From NCBI RefSeq assembly GCF_002261425.1, contig NZ_NEVJ01000003.1, positions 2,790,001 through 2,854,000 of the forward strand: DNA of 64,000 nt. The letters are read 5' to 3'. The stretch comes from Bordetella genomosp. 9 (GTDB taxonomy: Bacteria > Pseudomonadota > Gammaproteobacteria > Burkholderiales > Burkholderiaceae_B). Position numbers and translations under genes: made by a program. Shown in pieces: positions 1 through 10,466 of this stretch (position 1 is its first letter; each line of letters starts with the position of its first letter). The notes beneath the pieces were generated by a model. That model was not told where the DNA came from and searched no databases. It worked only from the letters and a program-made list of their open reading frames with translations.

Positions 1-963
1 CAGGGCGTCGCGGCCCGCCTGCGCGCCGTGGAAGCGCCCGACGATCTCCTGCGCCAGCTCCACCTTGGCGTCGCGCGGATTGCGGCCCGCCTCGGTGGCC
101 GCCTTCAGCGCGGCGATGTCGTCCAGCGTGCGGAAGGACAGCAGCTCGTAATAGCGCCACATCAGCGTATCGGAAATCGACATCAGCTTGCCGAACATCG
201 AGGACGGAGCTTCGGAGATGCCGATGTAATTGCCCTTGGACTTGGACATCTTGTCGACGCCGTCGGTGCCTTCGAGCAGCGGCATGGTCAGGATGCATTG
301 CGGCTCCTGCCCATATTCCTTCTGCAGCTCGCGGCCGACCAGCAGGTTGAACTTCTGGTCCGTCCCGCCCAGCTCCAGGTCCGATTTCAGGGCCACGGAG
401 TCGTAGCCCTGCATCAAGGGGTACAGGAATTCATGCACCGAAATAGGGATGCCGCCCTTGAAGCGCTTGGTGAAGTCCTCGCGCTCCATCATGCGGGCCA
501 CCGTATAGCGGGACGCCAGTTGGATCATGCCGCGGGCGCCCAGGGGGTCGGACCACTCGGAGTTGTAGCGGATTTCCGTGCGCTCGGGATCCAGCACCAT
601 GCTGGCCTGCGCGTAATACGTTTTGGCGTTCGACTCGATCTGCTCGCGCGTCAAAGGGGGACGGGTGCTATTCCGGCCGCTGGGATCGCCGATCATCGAC
701 GTGAAGTCGCCGATCAGGAAGATGACGGTATGGCCCAGATCCTGGAGCTGCCGCATCTTGTTCAGGACCACCGTGTGGCCCAGGTGGATATCGGGCGCCG
801 TGGGATCCAGCCCCAATTTGATGCGCAGGGGCACGCCAGTGGCCCGGCTGCGGGCCAGCTTGCGGACGAATTCCGACTCGACGAGCAGCTCGTCGCAGCC
901 GCGCTTGGCGACGCGAAGATCGGCTTCGACCTCAGGGGTGATGGGGGCTTCGGATTGAGACAT
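1..963 (-). CDS. tyrS: Tyrosyl-tRNA synthetase, C-terminus cut by window edge
   Basis: Charges tRNA-Tyr with tyrosine in the cytoplasm (class I aminoacyl-tRNA synthetase). The reading frame opens with ATG at 963 and stays open to base 1, giving 321 codons. The HIGH-type motif reads HLGH at residues 60-63 and the KMSKS signature is at residues 238-242, followed by KGNYIGI, which is the TyrZ-like subtype. The visible end near [19 protein letters not shown] leads into the S4-like RNA-binding domain, which lies outside the window. The gene is divergent from the M23 peptidase gene. Identification is firm; only the missing C-terminus limits it. Confidence 0.96.
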   Translation of the reverse strand, partial: MSQSEAPITPEVEADLRVAKRGCDELLVESEFVRKLARSRATGVPLRIKLGLDPTAPDIHLGHTVVLNKMRQLQDLGHTVIFLIGDFTSMIGDPSGRNSTRPPLTREQIESNAKTYYAQASMVLDPERTEIRYNSEWSDPLGARGMIQLASRYTVARMMEREDFTKRFKGGIPISVHEFLYPLMQGYDSVALKSDLELGGTDQKFNLLVGRELQKEYGQEPQCILTMPLLEGTDGVDKMSKSKGNYIGISEAPSSMFGKLMSISDTLMWRYYELLSFRTLDDIAALKAATEAGRNPRDAKVELAQEIVGRFHGAQAGRDAL

Positions 964-1030
964 AGTGGGGGACGGCTACCCCGTCAGTTGAAAAGAGGAG
1001 GATGTAAAAAGCACAAAATTGTCGAAAATT

Positions 1031-1107
1031 CTAGCCGAATCGGCTAGGATACGGCCCTAATCATACGCAACTGTCACACGGGGCCATGAGGCCCCCAGGG
1101 TTTTTTT
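1031..1107. promoter_or_regulatory. Divergent tyrS / peptidase intergenic region with operator-like palindrome and hairpin plus T-run
   Basis: Two structures are visible. CTAGCCGA-A-TCGGCTAG at 1031-1047 is a perfect 8-bp inverted repeat. GGGGCC-ATGA-GGCCCC at 1080-1095 is a 6-bp hairpin followed by CAGGG and seven T residues (1101-1107), ending at the start of the peptidase gene. The second looks like a small intrinsic terminator or attenuator in the peptidase leader. Function is inferred only. Confidence 0.35.
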
Positions 1108-1111
1108 GAAG

Positions 1112-2530
1112 ATGATTACAGGGCCCAACGAACCCGGGAGCGCCCGCCCGTCCGCGTCGACGCTCCCCACCCTGCCCACCTCCGCATCACACTCCCGCCG
1201 TCCCCGTATCCTCCGCGCGGCCGCACTCGCCACCGCGGTGGGTTTGTTTGCCGCCGCCGCCGCGGTCGGCATGGTGCAGCACCCGGATGCCGCCGACCTG
1301 CCGCCCACGCGCACCATCGAGAAAGTCATGGCGCTGTCGCCGGACGAGTACCGTGTCAGCGACGCCTCGCCGGCTCCCTACATCAACGAAACGCGCATCC
1401 GCCGCGGCGACACCTTGGCCGCCGTGCTGCAGCGCCTGCACCTGGATGACGATGGCCTGCAGGTATTCCTGACCCACGACCCCAGCGCGCGCAGCATCTA
1501 CAAGCTGTACCCCGGGCGCTCGGTGCAGGCGGCGACGGACGCCAACGGCGATCTCGTCTGGCTGCGCTACATCCACACCCCCGGCAACGATTCCGACGGC
1601 CAGGTCGTGACGCGCTTCCTGGAAGTCGAGCCCAAGGGCGACAGCTACGTCGCCCAGGAAATGACCGAAGACACGGACCGCCAGGTGCGCGTGGCGATGG
1701 GCACCATCGAATCGTCGCTGTTCGCGGCCACCGACGCGGCGGGCATTCCGGACTCGGTGACGCTGCAGATGGCGGACATCCTGGGCGCCAAGATCGACTT
1801 CCTGCGCAGCCTGCGCCAGGGCGACCAGTTCCGCGTGGTGTACGAAACCCGCTCGCACGACGGCCGCTACGCCGGCGCGGGCCGCGTTTTGGCGCTGGAA
1901 TTCGAAAACCAGGGCAAGATGTACTCCGCCGTCTGGTACACCCCGCCGGGCAGCACGACGGGGTCCTACTACGACTTCGACGGTACGAGCCTGCGCGGCG
2001 CTTTCCTGCGCACGGCCCTGAAATTCAGCCGTATCAGCTCGACCTTCGGCATGCGCATGCATCCCATCCACAAGACGTGGACCGGCCACAAGGGCGTGGA
2101 TTACGCGGCGCCTACCGGTACGCCCATCCATAGCACGTCGGATGGGGAAGTCGAATTCGCCGGTGTGCAGAACGGCTACGGCAACGTGGTCGTGATCAAG
2201 CACGACAGCAAATTCTCCACGCTGTACGCGCACCAGAGCCGTATCGCCCCTGGCATCCGCAAGGGCGTGCGCGTCACACAGGGCGAAGTCATCGGCTACG
2301 TCGGCCAGACCGGATGGGCCACCGGGCCGCATCTGCACTATGAGTTCCGTATCGGCGACAAGCCGGTGGATCCGCTGTCCGTGGACCTGCCCGTCGCTCA
2401 GGCGCTGGAAGGCAAGGACAAGGTCGCGTTCGCCAAGGAGACCGGCGTCTACAAGCAGCAGCTGAACATGCTGGCGCAGTTCCAGCAGTCCATGCCCGGC
2501 ACCACGCTGGCCAGCGCGGCCGGCAACTGA
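1112..2530 (+). CDS. M23 family metallopeptidase, MepM-like peptidoglycan endopeptidase
   Basis: Likely cleaves peptide cross-links in periplasmic murein. A membrane anchor or signal segment (about residues 30-50, ILRAAALATAVGLF) precedes an OapA/LysM-like middle region and a C-terminal LytM domain. Zinc ligands are visible as H326 and D330 in HKGVDY and as H407/H409 in HLHYEF. The length of 472 residues fits the E. coli MepM family. ATG at 1112 is chosen; an in-frame TTG at 1106 would add two residues. It lies 21 bases before anmK, so two cell-wall genes are probably cotranscribed. The exact cross-link specificity cannot be read from sequence. Confidence 0.88.
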   Translation: MITGPNEPGSARPSASTLPTLPTSASHSRRPRILRAAALATAVGLFAAAAAVGMVQHPDAADLPPTRTIEKVMALSPDEYRVSDASPAPYINETRIRRGDTLAAVLQRLHLDDDGLQVFLTHDPSARSIYKLYPGRSVQAATDANGDLVWLRYIHTPGNDSDGQVVTRFLEVEPKGDSYVAQEMTEDTDRQVRVAMGTIESSLFAATDAAGIPDSVTLQMADILGAKIDFLRSLRQGDQFRVVYETRSHDGRYAGAGRVLALEFENQGKMYSAVWYTPPGSTTGSYYDFDGTSLRGAFLRTALKFSRISSTFGMRMHPIHKTWTGHKGVDYAAPTGTPIHSTSDGEVEFAGVQNGYGNVVVIKHDSKFSTLYAHQSRIAPGIRKGVRVTQGEVIGYVGQTGWATGPHLHYEFRIGDKPVDPLSVDLPVAQALEGKDKVAFAKETGVYKQQLNMLAQFQQSMPGTTLASAAGN

Positions 2531-2551
2531 CGCGGCAACGCCCGGACCACC

Positions 2552-3670
2552 ATGGACACGGCGGGCGATCTGTACATCGGGCTGATGTCGGGCACCAGTA
2601 CCGACGGGGTCGACGGCGTGCTGGCGCGCATCGCGCCGCACGGCCGGCCCGAGGTCCTGGCGGAAGCCAGCCTGCCCATGCCGGACGATCTGCGCGCCGC
2701 GCTGCTCGCCTTGAACGCCGCCGGGCAGGATGAACTGGAACGCGCCGCACGCGCGTCCCTGGCGCTTGCCGAGTGCTATGCCCAGGCCACGCAGCGCCTG
2801 CTCTCGGCGACTGGCCACACCCCCGCCGATATCACGGCCATCGGGGCGCACGGCCAGACGGTCCGGCATCGACCCGAACTGGGATACACCATCCAGCTGA
2901 ACGCGCCGGCCTTGCTGGCGGAGCGCACCGGCATCGCCGTCGTCGCCGATTTCCGCACGCGCGACGTCGCGGCGGGCGGCCAGGGCGCGCCGCTGGTACC
3001 GGCCTTCCACGCGGCGATCTTCGCGGCCGACGTGCCGCGCGCCGTGTTGAACCTGGGCGGCATCGCCAACGTCACCCTGCTGGCGCCGGGACGGCCCGTG
3101 ACCGGCTTCGATACCGGTCCGGCGAATATGCTGCTGGACGAGTGGTGCCGCCGCCATACGGGGCAGAACTTCGACGATGACGGCGCCTACGCGGCGGCCG
3201 GCCGCGTGGATGCCAATATCCTGGAATACCTGCTGGCCAGCGAACCCTGGCTGGCCAAGCGCCCGCCGAAATCCACCGGACGGGATCTGTTCAATTCGGA
3301 TTGGCTGGATACGCGCCTGAACGCATGGGCCGGCTATTGCCGCATGCTGACGCCGCAGGACATCCAGGCCACCCTGCAGCGCTTCACGGCGCGCACGGTG
3401 GCGCAGGCCATCGAGCGCGAAGCGCCGGATACCCAGGAAGTGCTGGTGTGCGGGGGCGGCGCGCGCAACGGCGCGCTGATGCGCGACCTGGCGGAATGCC
3501 TGGGGCGGCCCGTGGCTACCACCGACACGCATGGCGTGCCGGCGCAATCAATGGAAGCGTTGGCTTTTGCCTGGCTGGCGCACGCGCACGTGCATCGCAT
3601 CGCCGCCGGCTTGCCCGAGGTCACCGGGGCCAGCGGCCCCAGGGTGCTGGGCGCAATGTATCCCGCCTGA
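2552..3670 (+). CDS. anmK: Anhydro-N-acetylmuramic acid kinase
   Basis: Phosphorylates and opens 1,6-anhydro-MurNAc released from murein turnover, giving MurNAc-6-phosphate for recycling in the cytoplasm. The 372-residue protein begins with the family's nucleotide-binding signature GLMSGTSTDGVD at residues 10-21 and keeps the later motifs DFRTRDVAAGGQGAPL, LGGIANVT, FDTGPANML and CGGGARN. The length matches AnmK. It follows the M23 endopeptidase on the same strand, which suits a cell-wall turnover unit. Confidence 0.96.
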   Translation: MDTAGDLYIGLMSGTSTDGVDGVLARIAPHGRPEVLAEASLPMPDDLRAALLALNAAGQDELERAARASLALAECYAQATQRLLSATGHTPADITAIGAHGQTVRHRPELGYTIQLNAPALLAERTGIAVVADFRTRDVAAGGQGAPLVPAFHAAIFAADVPRAVLNLGGIANVTLLAPGRPVTGFDTGPANMLLDEWCRRHTGQNFDDDGAYAAAGRVDANILEYLLASEPWLAKRPPKSTGRDLFNSDWLDTRLNAWAGYCRMLTPQDIQATLQRFTARTVAQAIEREAPDTQEVLVCGGGARNGALMRDLAECLGRPVATTDTHGVPAQSMEALAFAWLAHAHVHRIAAGLPEVTGASGPRVLGAMYPA

Positions 3671-3699
3671 GCGCGGCGGGATCTGCTTTCCCGGCGTGC

Positions 3700-4071
3700 T
3701 TAGACCGAGAACGACGAGCCGCAGCCGCAGGTGGTCGTCGCGTTCGGATTGCGGATGACGAACTGCGCGCCTTCCAGGTCTTCCTTGTAGTCGATTTCCG
3801 CGCCGACCAGATACTGGAAGCTCATGGGATCCACGAGCAGTTGCACGCCTTCCTTGTCCAGGACGGTATCGTCTTCGTTGACGACTTCATCGAAGGTGAA
3901 GCCGTACTGGAAACCGGAGCATCCGCCACCTTGCACGAAGACGCGCAGCTTGAGCTCGGGGTTGCCTTCGTCGATCAGAAGATCCTTGACCTTGGCAGCC
4001 GCGGAATCGGTGAAGATCAGCGGGGTCGGGGGGGCCGACTGCAGGTCGACGGTTTCGGTTACTGCATTCAT
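3700..4071 (-). CDS. erpA: Iron-sulfur cluster insertion protein ErpA
   Basis: A-type carrier that delivers Fe-S clusters to apo-proteins. The 123-residue protein carries the three invariant cysteines of the HesB/IscA fold, C51 in GGGCSGFQY and C115/C117 in CGCGSSF near the C-terminus. It is convergent with anmK (30 bases apart) and is the last gene of the leftward rplM-rpsI-argC neighbourhood, although a gap of about 110 bases separates it from the coiled-coil membrane protein gene upstream. Confidence 0.96.
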   Translation of the reverse strand: MNAVTETVDLQSAPPTPLIFTDSAAAKVKDLLIDEGNPELKLRVFVQGGGCSGFQYGFTFDEVVNEDDTVLDKEGVQLLVDPMSFQYLVGAEIDYKEDLEGAQFVIRNPNATTTCGCGSSFSV

Positions 4072-4183
4072 TTGAGACTCCTGCCCTGACGGGCTCGGCC
4101 ATCTGGGCCGGGTGTATTCGCGACTGAACAGAGGCGCGCTTGCGCCCCGATATGGTCTTACTATAGCGCAGCGAAGAGCCGAA

Positions 4184-4864
4184 TCAAAATGCCACGGCCG
4201 CCTGTTGCGAGGCCTGCACGACGCCGTCCCGGATCACGTCCACGGCGACTTCCCGGGGCGTGAAATCGGGGGGCAGCGCGAGTATGCCTTCACTGCCGCG
4301 GTACTGGTCCACTTCCAGCGGGACCAGGGGCGGATTATCCGTCCCCGGTTCTGTCTGCAAAGGCGCCAGGGGCAGCTGGACCTCGGCGCCATCCCTGGCG
4401 CCCTGGGCGACGAAACGCAGGCTGCCCACGAAAGGCGCGAGCCCCGGACGAGCGCTGCGCATCAACAGCACCCGGTAGCGCAGGCCCGCGGGCACCCTCG
4501 TGATTTCCACTGCCCGGATGGACAGCGTGCCGGCGGGGCCGGCAGGCAGCAGTTGATCATAGAAAGCCAGGCGATCGCGCAATTGCCCGGTCTGGATCTG
4601 CAGGGCCGCCAGGTTGTCCTCCAGGGCCCGCCGCGCCGACCGCTCCACCGCCAGATCGGCGTCGGAGGCGGCAAGCTGGCCCCGCAGGGCCTGGACCTGC
4701 GCCTGTTCGGTGCCGAGCTGGGCGCGCAAGGCCTCGACCTGCGCCCGCGCGGCCGCGCGATCCGAGATGGCCGGCCAGAACAGCGCCACCAGGACGGCCA
4801 GTACGCCAGCCAGCGCCACGACGGCGAGCAGGCCGGCCGCCATTCCCATGCGTGAGCGTGCCAT
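4184..4864 (-). CDS. Membrane-anchored coiled-coil protein, DUF6776-like
   Basis: Unknown function. The 226-residue product has one N-terminal transmembrane helix (about residues 8-30, [17 protein letters not shown]), then an Ala/Gln/Leu-rich stretch (about 36-100) with heptad-like spacing that should form a coiled coil, then a beta-rich C-terminal half. The layout suggests a single-pass inner-membrane protein with the coiled coil and C-terminus in the periplasm. It starts 47 bases after the argC stop on the same strand. The family assignment rests on recalled neighbourhood and architecture and is moderate. Confidence 0.7.
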   Translation of the reverse strand: MARSRMGMAAGLLAVVALAGVLAVLVALFWPAISDRAAARAQVEALRAQLGTEQAQVQALRGQLAASDADLAVERSARRALEDNLAALQIQTGQLRDRLAFYDQLLPAGPAGTLSIRAVEITRVPAGLRYRVLLMRSARPGLAPFVGSLRFVAQGARDGAEVQLPLAPLQTEPGTDNPPLVPLEVDQYRGSEGILALPPDFTPREVAVDVIRDGVVQASQQAAVAF

Positions 4865-4910
4865 CCGCGTGCCGGCTACCGTCTGGCCTGGAAGCGCCGC
4901 GCCGCCGGGC

Positions 4911-5975
4911 TCAGGGCAGGACAGCCACCTGGCCCAGCCCGGTGCCTTCCGGCAGCCCGAACATGACGTTCATGTTCTGCACCGCCTGGCCGGCCGCGCC
5001 CTTCACCAGATTGTCCTGGACGACCAGGATGACGAGCAGGTCGGCGCCTTCGGGGCGATGCAGGGCGATGCGCAGGTCGTTCGAGGCGCGCACCGACCGG
5101 GTTTCGGGCAGGCTGCCGGCGGGCATGACGTCCACGAAGGCTTCGCCTTCATAGCGCTTTTCGTACAGGGCCTGGAAATCCGTGCCGCGCGCTTCCGGCA
5201 GGATGCGTGCGTAGATGGTCGAGTACATGCCGCGGATCATGGGCACCAGGTGCGGCACGAAGGTCAGGCCGACCTTGCCGCCAGCCATGAGCTGCAGTTG
5301 CTCCGTGATTTCGGGATGATGGCGATGTCCCGCCACGCCATAGGCCTTGAAGTTGTCGCTGGCTTCGGAGAACAGGATGCCGATTTCAGCCTTGCGGCCC
5401 GCGCCCGAGACGCCCGACTTGCAGTCGGCGATCAGGGTCTGCGTGTCGACCAGGCGGGCGCCCTTTTCCAGCAGCGGGGCCAGGCCCAGCGCCACGGTCG
5501 TGGGATAGCAGCCGGGATTGCCGACCACGCGCGCCTTGGCGACGCGGTCGCGGTTCAGTTCGGGGATGCCGTAGACGGCTTCTTCGAGGATGGTCGGGCA
5601 GGCGTGCGGCATCTTGTACCACTTCTCGAACACCGCGGTGTCCTGCAGGCGGAAATCCGCGGCGAGGTCGATGATACGGGTACCGGCTTCCAGCAGCGTC
5701 TGCGCCTGCGACATGGCCACGCCATGGGGCGTGGCGAAGAACACCACGTCGCAGTCCGTCAGCGGCGCTTTCTCGGGCGTCGAGAACGCCAGCTTCACGC
5801 GGCCGCGCAGATTGGGGAACATGTCGGCCACGGGCATGCCGTCTTCCTTGCGGGAAGTGATGGCCGTGAGCTCGGCATTGGGGTGCTGGGACAACAGGCG
5901 CAGCAATTCGACGCCGGTATACCCGGTTCCGCCTACGATGCCGACCTTGACGCGTGCGTTGGATGCTAGTGCCAT
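4911..5975 (-). CDS. argC: N-acetyl-gamma-glutamyl-phosphate reductase
   Basis: Third step of arginine synthesis: NADPH-dependent reduction of N-acetyl-glutamyl phosphate to the semialdehyde. The dinucleotide-binding motif [14 protein letters not shown] lies at residues 11-24 and the catalytic cysteine is C156 in GNPGCYPTT. The product is 354 residues. The frame extends upstream to 6089 without a stop, but ATG at 5975 is preferred because it has a GGAG ribosome site about nine bases upstream and gives the family's normal N-terminus. A strong terminator sits between this start and rpsI, so argC probably has its own promoter. Confidence 0.96.
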   Translation of the reverse strand: MALASNARVKVGIVGGTGYTGVELLRLLSQHPNAELTAITSRKEDGMPVADMFPNLRGRVKLAFSTPEKAPLTDCDVVFFATPHGVAMSQAQTLLEAGTRIIDLAADFRLQDTAVFEKWYKMPHACPTILEEAVYGIPELNRDRVAKARVVGNPGCYPTTVALGLAPLLEKGARLVDTQTLIADCKSGVSGAGRKAEIGILFSEASDNFKAYGVAGHRHHPEITEQLQLMAGGKVGLTFVPHLVPMIRGMYSTIYARILPEARGTDFQALYEKRYEGEAFVDVMPAGSLPETRSVRASNDLRIALHRPEGADLLVILVVQDNLVKGAAGQAVQNMNVMFGLPEGTGLGQVAVLP

Positions 5976-6054
5976 GATTGCTGGCTCCTGCTGGTTCCGA
6001 AGATGATTGATTGTATCGCCGCCCCGGGGCGGCGCCATGGACCAATCCATAAAC

Positions 6055-6080
6055 AAAAAGGCCGCTTTCGCGGCCTTTTT
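6055..6080. terminator. Bidirectional intrinsic terminator after rpsI
   Basis: A perfect 11-bp stem with a four-base loop, AAAAAGGCCGC-TTTC-GCGGCCTTTTT. It starts eight bases beyond the rpsI stop codon, and its T-tract serves transcripts in either direction. It should end the rplM-rpsI transcript before argC. Confidence 0.9.
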
Positions 6081-6088
6081 GCTGGACA

Positions 6089-6481
6089 TTAGCGCTTGCT
6101 GAACTGCTTGCGCCGACGTGCCTTGCGAAGGCCGACCTTCTTACGTTCGACTTCTCGCGCATCTCGGGTCACCAGGCCAGCCTGCGACAGGGCGGGCTTG
6201 AGCGTGGCGTCGTAATCGATCAGGGCGCGGGTGATGCCGTGGCGCACCGCGCCAGCCTGGCCGGATTCACCGCCGCCATGGACGTTCACCTTGACGTCGA
6301 ACGATTCCAGGTGGCCGGTCAGTTCCAGCGGTTGGCGCACGACCATGCGGCCGGTTTCGCGCGCGAAGAACTCGTCGACGGGCTTGCCGTTGACGACGAT
6401 CTTGCCCGTGCCTTTCTTGAGGAACACGCGTGCCACCGACGTCTTGCGGCGGCCGGTTCCGTAATTCCAGTTACCGATCAT
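6089..6481 (-). CDS. rpsI: 30S ribosomal protein S9
   Basis: Small-subunit protein whose C-terminal tail reaches the P site. The 130-residue sequence starts [20 protein letters not shown] and ends in the conserved [11 protein letters not shown] tail. It lies nine bases after rplM, the usual L13-S9 operon, and is closed by the terminator at 6055-6080. Confidence 0.98.
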   Translation of the reverse strand: MIGNWNYGTGRRKTSVARVFLKKGTGKIVVNGKPVDEFFARETGRMVVRQPLELTGHLESFDVKVNVHGGGESGQAGAVRHGITRALIDYDATLKPALSQAGLVTRDAREVERKKVGLRKARRRKQFSKR

Positions 6482-6490
6482 GGCGATTCC

Positions 6491-6919
6491 TTAGATTTCC
6501 AGCGGCTTGGGCTGCTGGGCGGTGTGCGGATGCTCGGCACCGGCATACACCTTCAGTTTCTTGATCATGGCATAGCCGAGGGGACCCTTCGGCAGCATGC
6601 CCTTGACCGCCTTCTGGATGGCACGGCCCGGGAAGCGCTGCTGCAGCTTCTCGAAGTTGGTCTCGCGAATGCCGCCCGGGTAGGTGGTGTGGCGGAAGTA
6701 CTTCTTGTCTTGCGCCTTGTTCCCGGTAACGACGATGTCCGCCGCGTTGATGATGACGATGTAATCGCCAGTATCTACGTGAGGCGTGAATTCGGGTTTG
6801 TGCTTACCACGCAGACGGTGTGCGACTTCGCTGGCCACACGACCGAGGACTTTGCCCTTCGCGTCGATCACAAACCACTCACGCTTGACTTCATGCGGCT
6901 TTGCCACAAACGTCTTCAT
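6491..6919 (-). CDS. rplM: 50S ribosomal protein L13
   Basis: Large-subunit assembly protein. The 142-residue product has the standard start [20 protein letters not shown] and the conserved [13 protein letters not shown] segment ([13 protein letters not shown]), ending [15 protein letters not shown]. An AGGA ribosome site precedes the ATG at 6919. It is the first gene of the L13-S9 operon; the leader of about 120 bases upstream holds a candidate extended -10 promoter. Confidence 0.98.
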   Translation of the reverse strand: MKTFVAKPHEVKREWFVIDAKGKVLGRVASEVAHRLRGKHKPEFTPHVDTGDYIVIINAADIVVTGNKAQDKKYFRHTTYPGGIRETNFEKLQQRFPGRAIQKAVKGMLPKGPLGYAMIKKLKVYAGAEHPHTAQQPKPLEI

Positions 6920-7045
6920 GATTGGTTCCTGAACTAAATTTGGTTCGCCCCGCCGGAATCGGCCGGTGCGTTTTTCCCCTGCTTGCCTGCCCTGCCTAAG
7001 CGTTATCAGCCGCCCGTGCTTGGTCGGAGAAAGGGAAAGTCGTCG

Positions 7046-7054
7046 ATCATAGCA
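7046..7054 (-). promoter_or_regulatory. Candidate extended -10 promoter of rplM-rpsI
   Basis: Read on the minus strand the bases are TGCTATGAT, a TGn extended -10 element followed by TATGAT; no good -35 hexamer is visible. It would leave an untranslated leader of about 120 bases before rplM. In E. coli this leader mediates L13 autoregulation, but I cannot see a defined structure here. Confidence 0.5.
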
Positions 7055-7133
7055 TGAAAATGCTCAAAGTGTGAGCGATGCGGCCGGATAGCGTTGTACC
7101 CGGCCCGCACCCGAGGGCCCGCCGGACCCCGCC

Positions 7134-7840
<707 letters not shown>

Positions 7841-7844
<4 letters not shown>

Positions 7845-8623
7845 GCGCGCACCTCCGCGGCATCATCGTCGTCATCGCGGCCGAGATAGGCTTCGATGAC
7901 TTGTTCATTGGTACGGATGGCCTCCGGCGGGCCGCTGGTGATGATCTTGCCGAAGTTCAGCACGGCGATGGTCTCGCACAGGCCCATGACGAAGCGCATG
8001 TCGTGCTCGATCATCAGGATCGTGTAGCCGCGTGCACGAATGGCCTCGATTTCGCGCATCAGCTCGGCGCGTTCGCCGGTGTTCATCCCGGCCACGGGTT
8101 CGTCCAGCAGCAGCAGGCGCGGCTCGGTGGCCAGCGCGCGCGCCAGTTCCAGGCGGCGCTGCTCGCCATAGGACAGATTGTCCGCCAGGTCGTTGGCCTT
8201 GTGGTCCAGGCGCATCCAGGACAGCAGCTCCAGGGCGCGTTCGCGCGCCCTGGCTTCATCGCGCCGGAAACCGGGCAGGCTGAGCAGCATGCCGGCCACG
8301 CCATAATGCATGTGGCGGTAGGCGCCGACGACGACGTTCTCCAGCAGCGTCATTTCCTTGAACAGGCGGATGTTCTGGAAAGTCCGGGCGATGCCCGCGC
8401 GCGTGATCTGGTGCGGCGCCATGCCCACCAGGCTCTGGCCGGCGAAGCGCACCTGGCCGCCGCTGGGCCGCAGCAGGCCGGTGATGATGTTGAAGACGGT
8501 CGTCTTGCCGGCGCCGTTGGGCCCGATCAGGCCGAAGATGGCGCCCTCGGGCACCTGGAGATTGACGTCCTGCAGTACATGCAGGCCGCCGAAACGCATC
8601 GAGATGGAGGACAGTTCAAGCAT
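7841..8623 (-). CDS. livG: Branched-chain amino-acid-type ABC transporter ATPase LivG
   Basis: First ATPase of the Liv-type importer, 260 residues. Walker A GPNGAGKT lies at 34-41, the signature reads NLSYGEQRRLELARAL, and Walker B LLLLDEPVAGMN follows; the LivG-typical IEHDMRFVMGLCE segment is present. The C-terminal tail is acidic (RDDDDDAAE). The start overlaps the end of livM by eight bases, and the stop overlaps the livF start. Confidence 0.93.
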
Positions 8624-9482
8624 GGCGCCGCCCCCCCTTGCGCATCCAGCGCGCGAAACGGGCCGGATCCCAGATGCCTTGCGGCAGGAATAACACGATC
8701 AACACGAGTATCAATCCATTGGCGACCAGGCGGAAATCGCTGAAGCCGCGCAGCACTTCCGGCAGCAGGGTGATGATGGCGCTGCCCAGCAAGGGTCCGG
8801 GCAGGCCGCCGATGCCGCCCAGGATGGCCATCGTCAGGATTTCGACGCCGCGGTCGAAGCCGTATTCGTTCGGGCCGATGAAAAAAGTCAGGTGGGCGTT
8901 CAGCGCGCCGGCCAGGCCGGCGATGGCGCCGCCGATGATGAAGGCGAGCATCTTGTTGGCGCGCACGTTGATGCCCATCAGGCCGGCCGCGGTCTCGTCA
9001 CCCCGTATGGCGTCGAATGCCCGTCCCAGCTTGGACACGCGCACGCGCCACAGCAGCAACAGGACGATCACCACCGCCAGCGCCACGTGCCACCACTGGG
9101 TCAATTGCGGAATACCGTTCAGGCCCAGCGCGCCGCCCGTCACCGACTCGGTGTTCAGCACCGTCACGCGCACCACTTCGCCGAAGCCCAGCGTGGCCAT
9201 GGCCAGGTAGACGCCCGACAGCCGGATGGTAGGCAGGCCGATGATGGCGGCCACCAGTGCCGGCGCGGCCATGCCCCCGGCCAGCGCCACCGAAAACGGC
9301 GCGTCGTAGTTCATCGTCAGGATGGCCGCCGCATAGGCGCCGATGCCCATGAAAGCGGCGTTCGCCATGGCCAGCATGCCGCAGGCGAGCGTCAGCCATA
9401 TCGACAATGCCAGCAGCGCGTTGGTGCCCAGGGTCAGCACCACATTGCCATAGATGGCCCAGAAACTATCGAATGCAGTCAT
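8616..9482 (-). CDS. livM: Branched-chain amino-acid-type ABC transporter permease LivM
   Basis: Inner-membrane permease, 288 residues, with alternating hydrophobic helices and the family segments GMLAMANAAFMGIGAYAAA and GRAFDAIRGDETAA (the ATPase-contact loop). ATG at 9482 is preferred, seven bases after the livH stop; an in-frame TTG at 9488 would add two residues. It pairs with livH to form the membrane channel. Confidence 0.92.
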   Translation of the reverse strand: MTAFDSFWAIYGNVVLTLGTNALLALSIWLTLACGMLAMANAAFMGIGAYAAAILTMNYDAPFSVALAGGMAAPALVAAIIGLPTIRLSGVYLAMATLGFGEVVRVTVLNTESVTGGALGLNGIPQLTQWWHVALAVVIVLLLLWRVRVSKLGRAFDAIRGDETAAGLMGINVRANKMLAFIIGGAIAGLAGALNAHLTFFIGPNEYGFDRGVEILTMAILGGIGGLPGPLLGSAIITLLPEVLRGFSDFRLVANGLILVLIVLFLPQGIWDPARFARWMRKGGRRHA

Positions 9483-9488
9483 GATCAA

Positions 9489-10370
9489 TCAGGCCTTGCG
9501 TTGCACCACTTTGCCGAACAGGCCCTGGGGGCGCACCAGCAGGATCAGGAAGAGCAGGCCGAAGGCCACGGCGTCACGCATGGTGGAGCCGATGTAGGCG
9601 ACGGACAGGACTTCGGCGAAGCCCAGGAACAGGCCGCCCAACATGGCGCCGCGGATATCGCCCATGCCGCCCAGGATGATCACCGCGATGCCCTTGTGCA
9701 GCATCGGCTGGCCCATCAGCGGGTACAGCGCGTTGGAATAGAGTCCGATCAGCAGTCCCGCGACGCCGCCCAGGCCGCCGGCCAGGAAAGAAGTCAGCAG
9801 GAACAGTTGTTCGACGTTGATGCCCAGCAGCCAGGCGGCCTTGGGCGATTCGGCGATGGCGCGCAGCGCGCGGCCGAACTGCGTGCGCCGCATGACCACC
9901 ATCAACACCGCCATCAGCGCGAAGGACAGGAAGATGATGGCCAGTTCGATGGCCGTCACGTGGATGCCCGCGATGACCAGCGTGTCGTCGGGCACCACGC
10001 CCGGCGGAAAGCGCAGGTTGTTGGCGCCGTAGAGGCCCTGGATGCCGTTGTTCAGGACGATGCCCACGCCTATCGTGGCGATCATCGGTATCAGGTGCGG
10101 CGCGTTGCGCCGGCGCAGCGGCTTGAGCACCAGCCAATCGATCAGCGCGCCCAGGGCCCCCGCGACGATGAAGGTCAGGATCAGGGAAATCCACAGCGGA
10201 ATGCCCAGCTTGGTGATGATGGACAAGGCGGCATAGGCGCCCACCATGAACACCGCGCCGTGCGACAGATTGATAATGCCGAGCACGCCGAAGACCAGCG
10301 TGAAGCCCAGGGCAAACAGGGCATACACGCAGCCCAGTGACAGGGCATTGACGAATTGTTGTTCCAACAT
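9489..10370 (-). CDS. livH: Branched-chain amino-acid-type ABC transporter permease LivH
   Basis: Inner-membrane permease, 293 residues, with about eight hydrophobic helices. Family landmarks are LGCVYALFALGFTLVFG at the N-terminus, INLSHGAVFMVGAY and the cytoplasmic loop GRALRAIAESPKAAWLLGI. It lies 96 bases after the binding-protein gene on the same strand; that spacer shows no clear hairpin terminator. It forms the heterodimeric channel with LivM. Confidence 0.92.
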   Translation of the reverse strand: MLEQQFVNALSLGCVYALFALGFTLVFGVLGIINLSHGAVFMVGAYAALSIITKLGIPLWISLILTFIVAGALGALIDWLVLKPLRRRNAPHLIPMIATIGVGIVLNNGIQGLYGANNLRFPPGVVPDDTLVIAGIHVTAIELAIIFLSFALMAVLMVVMRRTQFGRALRAIAESPKAAWLLGINVEQLFLLTSFLAGGLGGVAGLLIGLYSNALYPLMGQPMLHKGIAVIILGGMGDIRGAMLGGLFLGFAEVLSVAYIGSTMRDAVAFGLLFLILLVRPQGLFGKVVQRKA

Positions 10371-10466
10371 ACCGGGACTTCCGAATCGAAAACGCCCTGC
10401 GAGCCACGGCCGGCGCAGCCCGCAAGGCGTCGGAGGCGGCCGTCAGGCCGCGCTCGCATACAGGAT

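Noticed and set aside
1187..3547. Long minus-strand frame opposite the M23 peptidase and anmK
   Set aside because: Shadow of two genes with clear catalytic motifs on the plus strand; low-complexity translation.
4072..4183. Missing bactofilin gene between the coiled-coil protein and erpA
   Set aside because: I recall a bactofilin near this position in Burkholderia relatives, but I cannot confirm that it is ancestral here, so absence is not reported as a finding.
8892..10340. Long plus-strand frame opposite livM/livH
   Set aside because: Gln/His/Ala-rich antisense of membrane-protein genes; no start context and no domains.
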